Shown piece by piece: positions 1 to 6,840 of a DNA stretch of 10,607 bases (the first letter of the stretch is position 1; every line of letters begins with the position of its first letter). The notes under the pieces are model-generated. The model saw nothing but the letters and a program-made list of their open reading frames with translations, did no database searches and was not told the origin of the DNA. The position numbers and the translations under genes are program-made. The stretch is from Alphaproteobacteria bacterium MarineAlpha3_Bin3 (GTDB lineage Bacteria > Pseudomonadota > Alphaproteobacteria > Rhodospirillales > Casp-alpha2): the NCBI GenBank assembly GCA_002938075.1, contig PTLK01000046.1, positions 1-10,607 on the forward strand, given 5' to 3'.

Positions 1-1280
1 CCGAATTGAAGAAGCGTATTTGGTTCACTCTGGGTGCGCTGATCGTCTATCGCCTCGGCACCTATATCCCGCTCCCCGGTATCGACCCGGTGGTCCTTCA
101 AGACATCTTCCGTCAAAACCAGGGCGGTGTGCTGGGCATGTTCGACATGTTCTCCGGCGGGGCGTTGAGGCGGATGACGATCTTCGCCCTCAATATCATG
201 CCCTACATTTCGTCCTCCATTATCATGCAGTTGATGACGGCGGTATCGCCGCAGCTCGAGGCGTTGAAAAAGGAAGGCGAAACCGGCCGTAAGAAGATCA
301 ACCAATATACCCGCTACGGCACCGTGCTCATCGCGGCGTTTCAGGCCTACGGCATATCCGCCGGCCTCGAAGGCATGAGCTCTTCCGCCGGCCCGGCGGT
401 GACCGATCCGGGAATGTTTTTCCGTTTTCAGGTGGTGGTGACCCTTATCGGCGGAACCATTTTCCTGATGTGGCTGGGCGAACAGATCACGGCGCGCGGG
501 GTCGGCAACGGCATCTCGCTGATCATCTTCTCTGGCATCGTCGCCAACCTGCCGAGCGCCCTTGCCGGGACGCTGGAATTGGGACGGACGGGGGCGCTGT
601 CGACCGCCTTCATCATCTTTTTGCTGATGATGTCGGTCGGCGTCATTTATTTCATCGTCTTTGTCGAACGCGCCCAGCGCCGGATCATCGTCCAATATCC
701 GAAACGCCAACGCGGCACCAAGATGACCGGCGGCGAAAGCTCGCATCTGCCGTTGAAAATCAACACCGCCGGTGTGATTCCGCCGATTTTCGCCAGTTCC
801 CTGCTGCTGATGCCGATTACGGTAATCGGATTTTCGGCCGGATCGGGCCCCGAATGGTTGACCAACATAGCCGCCTATCTGGGACGCGGGCAGCCGGTGT
901 ATCTATTGATTTATATTTCCATGGTCGTGTTTTTCGCTTTCTTTTATACGGCGGTGGTTTTCAATCCCACGGAAACGGCGGATAACCTGAAACGCTACGG
1001 CGGCTTCATTCCCGGTATCCGGCCGGGCAAAAACACGGCGGAATACCTGGATTGGGTTTTGACCCGCCTGACCGTTACCGGGGCCAGCTATTTGGCGGCC
1101 ATCTGCCTGCTGCCGGAGTTGTTGATCTCGCGATATTCGGTGCCGTTCTATTTCGGCGGCACCAGCCTTCTGATCGTCGTTACCGTGACCATGGATACGG
1201 TGTCCCAAGTGCAGTCCCATCTTCTGGCGCACCAGTACGAGGGTTTGATCAAGAAATCAAGGCTGAAAGGCCGGCGGTAA
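1..1280 (+). CDS. secY: Protein translocase subunit SecY (5' partial)
   Basis: SecY is the pore-forming subunit of the SecYEG inner-membrane translocon, which exports or inserts unfolded proteins. The reading frame is already open at the window edge (codons from base 3, GAA then TTG at 6). The visible protein begins at the conserved LKKRIWFTLG segment, so roughly 20-25 N-terminal residues are probably missing and the TTG at 6 is not a credible start. Counting from that TTG, 424 residues are seen. They include the plug and second helix (about 44-76, with NIMPYISSSI), the cytoplasmic loop YPKRQRGTKMTGGESSHLPL (231-250), NPTETADNLKRYGGFIPGIRP (320-340) and the basic C-terminus KKSRLKGRR. Hydrophobic helices fill the rest, as expected for a ten-helix protein. 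Its stop overlaps the adk start by one base (TAATG), so translational coupling is likely. Identification is very secure. Confidence 0.97.
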   Translation, partial: ELKKRIWFTLGALIVYRLGTYIPLPGIDPVVLQDIFRQNQGGVLGMFDMFSGGALRRMTIFALNIMPYISSSIIMQLMTAVSPQLEALKKEGETGRKKINQYTRYGTVLIAAFQAYGISAGLEGMSSSAGPAVTDPGMFFRFQVVVTLIGGTIFLMWLGEQITARGVGNGISLIIFSGIVANLPSALAGTLELGRTGALSTAFIIFLLMMSVGVIYFIVFVERAQRRIIVQYPKRQRGTKMTGGESSHLPLKINTAGVIPPIFASSLLLMPITVIGFSAGSGPEWLTNIAAYLGRGQPVYLLIYISMVVFFAFFYTAVVFNPTETADNLKRYGGFIPGIRPGKNTAEYLDWVLTRLTVTGASYLAAICLLPELLISRYSVPFYFGGTSLLIVVTVTMDTVSQVQSHLLAHQYEGLIKKSRLKGRR

Positions 1281-1924
1281 TGAATCTCATCCTTTTTGGA
1301 CCCCCAGGCGCCGGTAAGGGAACCCAGGCAAGGCGCCTGCAGGAAACCCACGGCATCGTCCAGCTATCGACCGGGGATATGCTGCGCGCCGAAGTGGATT
1401 CAGGCAGCGAACTCGGCCTTCAGGCCAAGGAAATCATGGAAGCCGGCCAATTGGTGCCCGATGACCTGATTATCGCCATGATTTCGTCGCGCATCGACCA
1501 GGAAGACTGTAAAGACGGTTTCATTTTGGACGGTTTTCCACGCACCAAGCCTCAGGCGGTGGCTCTCGACTCGATGCTGACTGAAAAGGGATTGGATATC
1601 GACTATGTCATCGAAATCAAGGTCGACGACGATGCCATGGTCAAACGGATTACCGGCCGGTTTTCATGCTCCGTGTGCGGCGTCGGATACCATGATGAGT
1701 TTGAAAAACCTGAAAAAGACGGTATTTGCGACCAATGCGGGGGCACCGAATTTACCCACCGCACCGACGATAACGCGGAAACGGTTACCATCCGGATTCA
1801 GGCCTATCATGAGCAAACCTCTCTTATCTTTTCCTATTACAAGGAAAAAGGGCTAATGGAGGAAGTTGACGGCATGGCCAAAATCGATGCAGTGACGGAG
1901 CAAATGAATGCCCTTCTGGGATAA
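1280..1924 (+). CDS. adk: Adenylate kinase, zinc-finger LID type
   Basis: Cytoplasmic adenylate kinase interconverts ATP + AMP and 2 ADP. The 214-residue protein is normal for the long-LID form. The P-loop GPPGAGKGT is at 7-15, the AMP-binding STGDMLR at 30-36, DGFPRT at 84-89, and the catalytic or phosphate-contacting arginines are R36, R88, R123, R161 and R172. The LID domain (about 126-163) has four cysteines, C130, C133, C150 and C153, spaced as in zinc-binding adenylate kinases of Gram-positive bacteria. Structural zinc binding is therefore inferred. The ATG at 1280 overlaps the secY stop, and AAAGG at 1266-1270 is a plausible ribosome binding site 9 bases upstream. An open frame runs further 5' but lies inside secY in another frame and does not look like Adk. 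The secY-adk order is the common spc-operon arrangement. Confidence 0.97.
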   Translation: MNLILFGPPGAGKGTQARRLQETHGIVQLSTGDMLRAEVDSGSELGLQAKEIMEAGQLVPDDLIIAMISSRIDQEDCKDGFILDGFPRTKPQAVALDSMLTEKGLDIDYVIEIKVDDDAMVKRITGRFSCSVCGVGYHDEFEKPEKDGICDQCGGTEFTHRTDDNAETVTIRIQAYHEQTSLIFSYYKEKGLMEEVDGMAKIDAVTEQMNALLG

Positions 1925-1956
1925 TGAAAAAGGGCGGAATAGTGCGGCTGAGCGTG

Positions 1957-1984
1957 TTGACTTGGGGCTGTCAAGCCCTATAAT
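1957..1984 (+). promoter_or_regulatory. Sigma-70-like promoter of the alpha operon
   Basis: TTGACT at 1957-1962 (5 of 6 to the -35 consensus) and a perfect TATAAT at 1979-1984 are separated by 16 bases, in the gap between adk and rpsM. Transcription would start near 1991, leaving a leader of about 60 bases before rpsM. The bases after the -10 are CGCGCC. Such a GC-rich discriminator is known from stringently controlled ribosomal promoters, so ppGpp/DksA-type control is inferred. The spacer holds the arms GGGCT (1965-1969) and AGCCC (1974-1978), and TTGAC/GTCAA (1957-1961 and 1970-1974), a possible operator or chance symmetry. Confidence 0.82.
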
Positions 1985-2037
1985 CGCGCCTCCTTCGGCA
2001 CCCAATGGACGAAAAAAGTTACTTATTTCCAAAGTTT

Positions 2038-2054
2038 AAGGAGAACGGGCTTTG
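2038..2054 (+). promoter_or_regulatory. Ribosome binding site fixing the rpsM TTG start
   Basis: AAGGAG at 2038-2043 lies 8 bases before TTG at 2052-2054. No ATG or GTG in this frame gives the conserved S13 N-terminus, so this site decides the start. Confidence 0.85.
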
Positions 2055-2432
2055 GCGCGTATCGCTGGCGTTAATATTCCGACCGCGAAGAGGGTGGTAA
2101 TCGCCCTCACGTATATTCACGGCATCGGCCGGAACTCGGCCGCGAAGATTTGCCAGGATATCGGCATTCCCGCGGAACGACGGGTCAACGACCTCACCGA
2201 CGACGAATTGGTGCGGATCCGCGAGACCATCGACCAGGAATTTCAGGTCGAAGGCGACCTCCGGCGCGAAGTGGCCATGAACGTGAAGCGATTGATGGAC
2301 CTGGGCTGTTACCGGGGTCGCCGCCACCGCCGCGGCCTGCCCGTGCGCGGCCAGCGCACCCATACCAATGCCCGTACCCGTAAGGGCCCGGCGAAAGCCA
2401 TCGCGGGCAAGAAAAGAGTCCTCAAGGGGTAA
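2052..2432 (+). CDS. rpsM: 30S ribosomal protein S13
   Basis: S13 sits in the head of the small ribosomal subunit, contacts the large subunit through bridges, and its C-terminal tail approaches the P-site tRNA. The 126-residue product begins MARIAGVNIP, followed by the helix-two-turn-helix core (ALTYIHGIGRNSAAKICQDI). It ends in the family's basic tail, RGLPVRGQRTHTNARTRKGP at 94-113 and then the lysine-rich end. Length is close to the usual 120-126. The start is TTG at 2052, supported by AAGGAG 8 bases upstream and by the conserved N-terminus. It is the first gene after the promoter at 1957-1984 and is 13 bases from rpsK, so it heads the rpsM-rpsK-rpoA-rplQ unit. Confidence 0.97.
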   Translation: MARIAGVNIPTAKRVVIALTYIHGIGRNSAAKICQDIGIPAERRVNDLTDDELVRIRETIDQEFQVEGDLRREVAMNVKRLMDLGCYRGRRHRRGLPVRGQRTHTNARTRKGPAKAIAGKKRVLKG

Positions 2433-2445
2433 CTGAGCAACCGAC

Positions 2446-2838
2446 ATGGCGAAAGAAACCACTCACCGGCCACGGCGCCGCGAACGCAAGAACATCGCAT
2501 CGGGCGTCGCCCATGTGAATGCCACGTTCAACAACACCATGATTACGATTACCGATGCCCAGGGCAACACCATCGCTTGGTCGTCGGCGGGGTCACAGGG
2601 GTTCAAGGGTTCACGGAAATCCACCCCCTATGCGGCCCAGGTTGCGGGCGAGGATGCCGGACGTAAAGCCATGGAGCACGGCATGAAAACCCTCGAGGTG
2701 GAAGTCAAGGGTCCTGGGTCGGGCCGTGAATCCGCCTTGCGCGCCCTGCAGGCCGTCGGCTTCACCATCACCGCCATCCGTGATGTGACGCCGATCCCCC
2801 ATAACGGCTGCCGACCCCGGAAGCGCCGCCGCGTGTAA
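2446..2838 (+). CDS. rpsK: 30S ribosomal protein S11
   Basis: S11 is part of the platform of the small subunit, near the mRNA exit and the S7 neighbour. The 130-residue product has a basic N-terminus (RPRRRERKNIASGVAHVNAT), the conserved core ITDAQGNTIAWSSAG and KGSRKSTPYAAQVA, and the S11 signature near the end, DVTPIPHNGCRPRKRRRV. ATG at 2446 is the only sensible start. The ribosome binding site is weak: the closest purine run, AAGGGG at 2424-2429, lies inside the last codons of rpsM, 16 bases away, so translation may be coupled to rpsM. No rpsD follows, which fits alphaproteobacteria, where the S4 gene lies elsewhere. Confidence 0.97.
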   Translation: MAKETTHRPRRRERKNIASGVAHVNATFNNTMITITDAQGNTIAWSSAGSQGFKGSRKSTPYAAQVAGEDAGRKAMEHGMKTLEVEVKGPGSGRESALRALQAVGFTITAIRDVTPIPHNGCRPRKRRRV

Positions 2839-2921
2839 GGCGGCGAAAGAAAGCCGCGCCCGTCGCGGCAGGGATGCAACGAAGTATCCCCATCATCGCC
2901 GGACCCGGGAGGGCAGGCGAT
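2839..2921 (+). repeat. Competing hairpins in the rpsK-rpoA spacer
   Basis: The 144-base gap between rpsK and rpoA (2839-2982) has no gene but does have structure. GCGGC at 2840-2844 can pair with GCCGC at 2853-2857. Alternatively, GCCGCG at 2853-2858 pairs perfectly with CGCGGC at 2864-2869 around a 5-base loop. The two hairpins share an arm and exclude each other. A third inverted repeat, ATCGCC (2895-2900) and GGCGAT (2916-2921), encloses CCCGGG. None is followed by a T run, so they are not intrinsic terminators. Mid-operon RNA stability or translational control is possible but unproven. Confidence 0.5.
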
Positions 2922-2982
2922 AGGAAAATCGAAAAGGCTCCCATGAGCCACAGATCAACGTCGCGAGCGTGAGGTCACCAAA

Positions 2983-3999
2983 TTGATTCAAAAAAACTGG
3001 CAAGAACTGATTAAACCAACAAAACTCGACGTGCAACCGGGCGCCGATGCGACGCGCACGGCCACCATCGTCGCCGAACCACTGGAACGAGGCTTTGGCC
3101 TGACCCTTGGCAATGCCTTAAGAAGGGTCTTGTTGTCGTCCCTGCAAGGGGCGGCGGTGACGTCGGTGCATATTGACGGCGTCCTGCACGAGTTTTCAGC
3201 CATCCCGGGCGTCCGCGAAGACGTCACGGACATTGTCCTCAACATCAAGTCTCTCAACATCCGGATGTCCGCCGAGGGACCGAAGCGGATGACGCTGAAG
3301 GCCTCTGGCCCGGCCGAAGTCAAGGCCGCCGCCATCGAAGCTGGCCCCGACATCGAAATCATGAATTCGGACCTGGTGCTTTGTCACCTGGACAAGGGTG
3401 CAAAGCTGAACATGGAACTGACCGTTGAAAACGGCAAAGGCTATGTCGCGGCGATCCAGAACCGGCCCGAGGACAGCCCCATCGGCTTGATCCCGGTGGA
3501 TGCGGTGTTTTCCCCGGTGCGCAAGGTCACCTACAAGGTCGACAATACCCGCGTCGGCCAGGTCACCGACCACGACAAGCTGAGCCTTGAAGTCACCACC
3601 AGCGGCGTCGTTTCTCCCGACGACGCGGTGGCGTTGGCGGCCCGCATCCTTCAGGACCAATTGAGCCTGTTTATCAACTTCGAGGAACCGCAAAAGGCCC
3701 TCTCCGAAGAGCAGCACGAAGAACTGCCGTTCAACAAGAACCTTTTGCGCAAGGTCGATGAATTGGAGCTTTCGGTTCGTTCGGCCAATTGCCTGAAGAA
3801 CGACAACATTATCTACATCGGCGATCTGGTCCAGAAAACCGAAACCGATATGCTGCGGACTCCCAATTTCGGCCGCAAATCGTTAAATGAAATCAAGGAA
3901 GTCCTGGGGCAAATGGGCCTTCATCTGGGTATGGAAATCCCCGATTGGCCGCCCGAGAATATCGAGGAATTGGCGAAAAAGCTGGAAGACCCCTTCTAG
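2983..3999 (+). CDS. rpoA: DNA-directed RNA polymerase subunit alpha
   Basis: The alpha subunit dimerises to nucleate assembly of core RNA polymerase and, through its C-terminal domain, binds UP elements and activators. The 338-residue protein has the N-terminal assembly domain (about 1-235; GFGLTLGNALRRVLLSSL at 38-55, HEFSAIPGVREDVTDIVLN at 69-87). A linker follows, then the C-terminal domain (about 250-325) with LSVRSANCLKND (263-274), where R266 corresponds to the DNA-contacting arginine 265 of E. coli, then TPNFGRKSLNEIKE and WPPENI. The start is TTG at 2983, supported by GAGGT at 2971-2975 seven bases upstream and by the MIQKNWQELIKP N-terminus typical of alphaproteobacteria. Length is normal. 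rpsK lies upstream and rplQ downstream. Confidence 0.97.
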   Translation: MIQKNWQELIKPTKLDVQPGADATRTATIVAEPLERGFGLTLGNALRRVLLSSLQGAAVTSVHIDGVLHEFSAIPGVREDVTDIVLNIKSLNIRMSAEGPKRMTLKASGPAEVKAAAIEAGPDIEIMNSDLVLCHLDKGAKLNMELTVENGKGYVAAIQNRPEDSPIGLIPVDAVFSPVRKVTYKVDNTRVGQVTDHDKLSLEVTTSGVVSPDDAVALAARILQDQLSLFINFEEPQKALSEEQHEELPFNKNLLRKVDELELSVRSANCLKNDNIIYIGDLVQKTETDMLRTPNFGRKSLNEIKEVLGQMGLHLGMEIPDWPPENIEELAKKLEDPF

Positions 4000-4083
4000 G
4001 GAGTTCCCTCGGTCTGATAAGAAAGAACGAACATACGTGCGTGTAAAATGGCACGCGTACGGAAGCAAAAAGGAGCCTGAACC

Positions 4084-4518
4084 ATGCGTCACCGTCACGG
4101 CGCCCGCAAGCTAAACCGCACCAGTTCACACCGCAAAGCCATGTTTTCCAACATGGCGGTGTCTTTGCTGACCCACGAACAGATCAAGACGACCTTGCCG
4201 AAGGCCAAGGAACTCAGGCGCGTTGCCGATAAAATGATCACCCTGGGCAAGCGCGGCACCCTTCATGCCCGCCGCCGGGCGCACTCATACCTGCGCGACG
4301 ACAGCGCCGTGTCCAAACTTTTCGGAGCCCTGGCCGAACGCTACAAGGAACGAAGCGGCGGTTATACCCGGGTGGTGAAGGCCGGGTTCCGGTATGGCGA
4401 TAACGCGCCGATGGCGGTGATCGAACTGGTCGACCGGGACCCCGACGCCAAGGGCGCCGAAGACAAGGCTCGCCACGCCCTTGAGGCGGAAACCGATGGG
4501 CCGGGGGAGGCAGCTTGA
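4084..4518 (+). CDS. rplQ: 50S ribosomal protein L17
   Basis: L17 is a large-subunit protein near the peptide exit tunnel. The 144-residue product opens with the conserved MRHRHGARKLNRTSSHRKAM and continues with LLTHEQIKTTLPKAKELRRV. It includes GGYTRVVKAGFRYGDNAPMAVIEL, then an acidic, alanine-rich alphaproteobacterial-type tail. ATG at 4084 has AAGGAG at 4070-4075, 8 bases upstream. The 84-base gap after rpoA holds an imperfect hairpin (GCGTG 4039-4043 with CACGC 4052-4056) and a 10-codon ORF rejected below. L17 is the last ribosomal gene of the alpha operon. Its stop codon overlaps a possible TTG start of the protease gene (TTGA at 4515-4518), and the operon terminator follows 34 bases later. 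Confidence 0.97.
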   Translation: MRHRHGARKLNRTSSHRKAMFSNMAVSLLTHEQIKTTLPKAKELRRVADKMITLGKRGTLHARRRAHSYLRDDSAVSKLFGALAERYKERSGGYTRVVKAGFRYGDNAPMAVIELVDRDPDAKGAEDKARHALEAETDGPGEAA

Positions 4519-4552
4519 TCCACCGTCTCCGGGATCACCGAATATCGATCGC

Positions 4553-4586
4553 AAAGGCAGCCCCGGTGGCTGCTTTTTGCCTTTTT
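4553..4586 (+). terminator. Intrinsic terminator of the alpha operon
   Basis: GCAGCC at 4557-4562 and GGCTGC at 4568-4573 form a perfect 6-bp GC-rich stem around the 5-base loop CCGGT. The stem extends through G-T and three A-T pairs (4553-4556 with 4574-4577). A T5 run (4574-4578) follows, then GCC and a second T5 run (4582-4586). AAAGGCA (4553-4559) can also pair with TGCCTTT (4578-4584). This is a textbook intrinsic terminator for the rpsM-rplQ transcript. It lies inside the open frame upstream of the protease ATG at 4602. Confidence 0.87.
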
Positions 4587-4601
4587 AAAACCCTTGGCGC
4601 G

Positions 4602-5990
4602 ATGACCGCCTTGGCATGGGTGTTAGCCGCTTTTGACGGCCAGGCTGCCGAACGCCAGGTGCCCCGCACGAAAGCCGAGGTGCAGCTTTCTTTCGCGCCT
4701 CTGGTTAAGAAGGCCGCCCCCGCCGTGGTCAACATCTATGCCCGCAAGGTGGTGCAGGGACGTAGAAGCCTGCCGCTATTCGACGACCCCTTTTTCCGCC
4801 GCTTTTTCGGCGAGGATTTCGGATTCAGACAGCCCCAAAAGCAGCAACAGAACTCCCTCGGCTCGGGCGTGATCGTCCGCCCCGACGGACTGATCGTCAC
4901 CAACAAGCACGTCATCGAGGGCGCCGATCAGATCAATGTGGTGCTGGCCGACCGGCGCGAATTCGCCGCCACCACGGCCCTCACGGATGATCGCACGGAC
5001 CTGGCGATCCTCAAGGTCGAGATCGGCAAGGATTCGCTGCCGGTGATGGCGCTTCGCGATTCGGACGATCTCGAAGTCGGCGATCTGGTTCTCGCCATCG
5101 GCAATCCCTTCGGCGTCGGCCAGACGGTGACCAGCGGCATCGTTTCGGCGCTGGCCCGCACGCGGGTCACCTCGTCGGACCTTAATTTCTTCATCCAGAC
5201 CGATGCCGCCATCAATCCGGGTAACTCCGGCGGCGCCTTGGTGAGCATGGACGGCAAGTTGGTCGGGGTGAACACCGCCATATTCTCAAAAAGCGGCGGT
5301 TCCCTCGGCATCGGTTTCGCGATCCCTTCGAACATGGTGCGGGCCGTGATCAACAGCCTGACCAACGGTGGCAAGTTGGTGCGACCCTGGCTCGGGGCCT
5401 CGGGGCAGGGTGTGTCCCAGGACATCGCCACGTCTCTCGGCATGAAGCGGCCGACGGGCGTGCTGATTAACAATGTCTATAAAGGCGGGGCCGCCGACAG
5501 GGCGGGACTCCGGGTCGGCGACGTGGTGTTGGCCGCCAACGGCCATGAAGTTAACGACCCGAAGGGGCTGAGATACCGCATCGCCACGCTGCTGGTGGGT
5601 GAAACGTTGGCGCTCCGGGTGATGCGCAAGGGCCGGACGATGGCGTTGAAGCTTTTACTAGCCCCGCCGCCGGAAATCCCTCCGCGCAATATTACCGTCC
5701 TGACCGGGCAACAACCCCTGGCCGGTTCTAAAGTGGCCAACCTATCGCCGGCCTTGGCGGATGAATTCGGTCTCGATCCATTCGTCAGCGGGGTAGTGGT
5801 GATCGAGATGACAAAGGGCTCGCCCGCCAACCGCCTGGGGTTCCGGTTGGGGGATCTGGTGCGGTCCGTCAACGGCAAGGACGTTGCCAATGTGGCTCAC
5901 CTTCGCTCGCTGATGTCGGCAAAGTCGGGCCGTTGGCATATTACCGTCGACCGGGACGGCAAGGTGTTGAGCCTGATTATCAACGGTTGA
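4602..5990 (+). CDS. HtrA/Do-family periplasmic serine protease (DegP/DegQ-like)
   Basis: A trypsin-fold (S1C) quality-control protease that degrades or holds misfolded envelope proteins; periplasmic location is inferred. From ATG 4602 it has 462 residues. The catalytic triad is H103 (TNKHVIEG), D133 (DRTDLAIL) and S209 (NPGNSGGAL). Two PDZ domains follow at about 262-352 (PWLGASGQGVSQDIA, GGAADRAGLRVGDVVLAANG) and 370-460 (GSPANRLGFRLGDLVRSVNG). The mature part probably starts near AERQVPRTKAEV after a hydrophobic leader. The start is uncertain. From 4602 the leader is short, lacks basic residues and has no clear ribosome binding site. The same frame is open from TTG 4515 (GGAGG at 4506-4510, overlapping the rplQ stop) and from GTG 4566, giving 29 or 12 more residues and a better export signal, but reading through the terminator. 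The family call is secure; the exact paralogue is not. Confidence 0.93.
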   Translation: MTALAWVLAAFDGQAAERQVPRTKAEVQLSFAPLVKKAAPAVVNIYARKVVQGRRSLPLFDDPFFRRFFGEDFGFRQPQKQQQNSLGSGVIVRPDGLIVTNKHVIEGADQINVVLADRREFAATTALTDDRTDLAILKVEIGKDSLPVMALRDSDDLEVGDLVLAIGNPFGVGQTVTSGIVSALARTRVTSSDLNFFIQTDAAINPGNSGGALVSMDGKLVGVNTAIFSKSGGSLGIGFAIPSNMVRAVINSLTNGGKLVRPWLGASGQGVSQDIATSLGMKRPTGVLINNVYKGGAADRAGLRVGDVVLAANGHEVNDPKGLRYRIATLLVGETLALRVMRKGRTMALKLLLAPPPEIPPRNITVLTGQQPLAGSKVANLSPALADEFGLDPFVSGVVVIEMTKGSPANRLGFRLGDLVRSVNGKDVANVAHLRSLMSAKSGRWHITVDRDGKVLSLIING

Positions 5991-6029
5991 GTTTAGCCGG
6001 CCCCGGATTGGCCCCGTCACGGATAATGC

Positions 6030-6054
6030 GCTAACGTCACCCCGTTGGCTTTTT
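6030..6054 (+). terminator. Intrinsic terminator after the protease gene
   Basis: GCTAACG at 6030-6036 pairs with CGTTGGC at 6043-6049 (7 bp, one G-T pair) around a 6-base loop, followed immediately by T5 at 6050-6054. It lies 39 bases past the protease stop and 48 before the hydrolase ATG, so the two genes are probably separate transcripts. I do not see a convincing promoter in those 48 bases. Confidence 0.75.
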
Positions 6055-6088
6055 CGATAACCTAAGTAGGCAACCAAAAAAGATTTGC

Positions 6089-6105
6089 AGGAGGATTTAA
6101 CCATG
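6089..6105 (+). promoter_or_regulatory. Strong ribosome binding site of the hydrolase gene
   Basis: A perfect AGGAGG at 6089-6094 sits 8 bases before ATG 6103. It places the start at 6103 rather than at the in-frame TTG 6085, which lies upstream of the site. Confidence 0.88.
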
Positions 6106-6798
6106 AGCGGCAAGGAAATCACCATCAACGCCGCCGATGGCGGCGATTTCATGGGCTATTTGGCGCCGCCTCCATCAGGAAACGGCCCGGGTGTCGTGGT
6201 GATCCAGGAGATTTTCGGCGTCAATGACGTCATGCGCGGCCTTACCGACAGCTTCGCAGAGGCCGGCTACATGGCCCTTTGCCCCGACCTTTTCTGGCGC
6301 CAGGAGCCGGGCATTCAGTTGACCGACGGCTCGGAGGAAGAATGGGCCCGGGCGTTCGAACTGTTCAACGGTTTCAACCTCGACAAAGGGGTTCAGGATC
6401 TTGATTCCACCATCGAAACCCTGCGCGACCTTGATGGCTGTTCCGGCAAGGTGGGCACCGTCGGATTTTGTCTGGGCGGCCGGCTGGCGTTTCTCACGGC
6501 GACGCGGACCAAGGCCGACGCCGCGGTCAGCTATTACGGGGTGATGCTGACGGAACATATCGGCGAGACGATCAACGCGCCGATGATCCTCCATGTCCCC
6601 ACCGAGGACCAATTCGTGTCCCCCGAACAGCAGGCGGAAGTCCGTGCCGCGCTGGAAGGCAACGACAAGGTTACGATTTACGATTATCAGGGCCAGGGTC
6701 ATGCCTTTGCCCGTGTCGGCGGACAACATTACCACCAGGCTTCCGCCGAAGCCGCCCGGGAACGCACCCTCGACCTGTTCAAGACGCATCTGGGCTGA
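6103..6798 (+). CDS. Dienelactone hydrolase family protein
   Basis: An alpha/beta-hydrolase of the dienelactone hydrolase family, probably cytoplasmic because no signal peptide is visible. Its 231 residues match the single-domain family length. The triad is visible as C123 in the nucleophile elbow GFCLGG, D169 in TEDQF and H200 in GQGHAFAR. E36 in IQEIFGV matches the glutamate that tunes the nucleophilic cysteine in the characterised Pseudomonas enzyme. The classic reaction opens dienelactone in chlorocatechol breakdown, but many family members hydrolyse other esters or lactones, and no catechol-pathway genes are nearby. The substrate is therefore unknown. The gene stands alone between a terminator and the fold-back element, with a strong ribosome binding site, and may be an insertion into the older rplQ-protease-rarA neighbourhood. 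Confidence 0.92.
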   Translation: MSGKEITINAADGGDFMGYLAPPPSGNGPGVVVIQEIFGVNDVMRGLTDSFAEAGYMALCPDLFWRQEPGIQLTDGSEEEWARAFELFNGFNLDKGVQDLDSTIETLRDLDGCSGKVGTVGFCLGGRLAFLTATRTKADAAVSYYGVMLTEHIGETINAPMILHVPTEDQFVSPEQQAEVRAALEGNDKVTIYDYQGQGHAFARVGGQHYHQASAEAARERTLDLFKTHLG

Positions 6799-6807
6799 TC
6801 GCGGATA

Positions 6808-6831
6808 CTAGGGTCTTTCCGGCCCAAATTG
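6808..6831 (+). repeat. Left terminal inverted repeat
   Basis: This 24-base arm pairs with 7060-7083. The only mismatch is the C at 6825, where the other arm would require A. Confidence 0.85.
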
Positions 6832-6840
6832 AACCATTCT

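Noticed and set aside
1052..1279. N-terminal extension of adenylate kinase in the secY 3' region
   Set aside because: It is the alternative frame of secY; the P-loop at residue 7 from ATG 1280 is the normal Adk N-terminus.
2943..2972. Nine-codon ORF just before rpoA that could be a leader peptide
   Set aside because: It has no clear ribosome binding site, and its stop merely falls at the rpoA ribosome binding site; too short to support.
4048..4080. Ten-codon basic ORF ending three bases before rplQ
   Set aside because: It has no ribosome binding site and overlaps the rplQ ribosome binding site; probably chance.
6085..6102. TTG start for the hydrolase, six residues upstream
   Set aside because: The AGGAGG lies downstream of this TTG and correctly spaced for ATG 6103.
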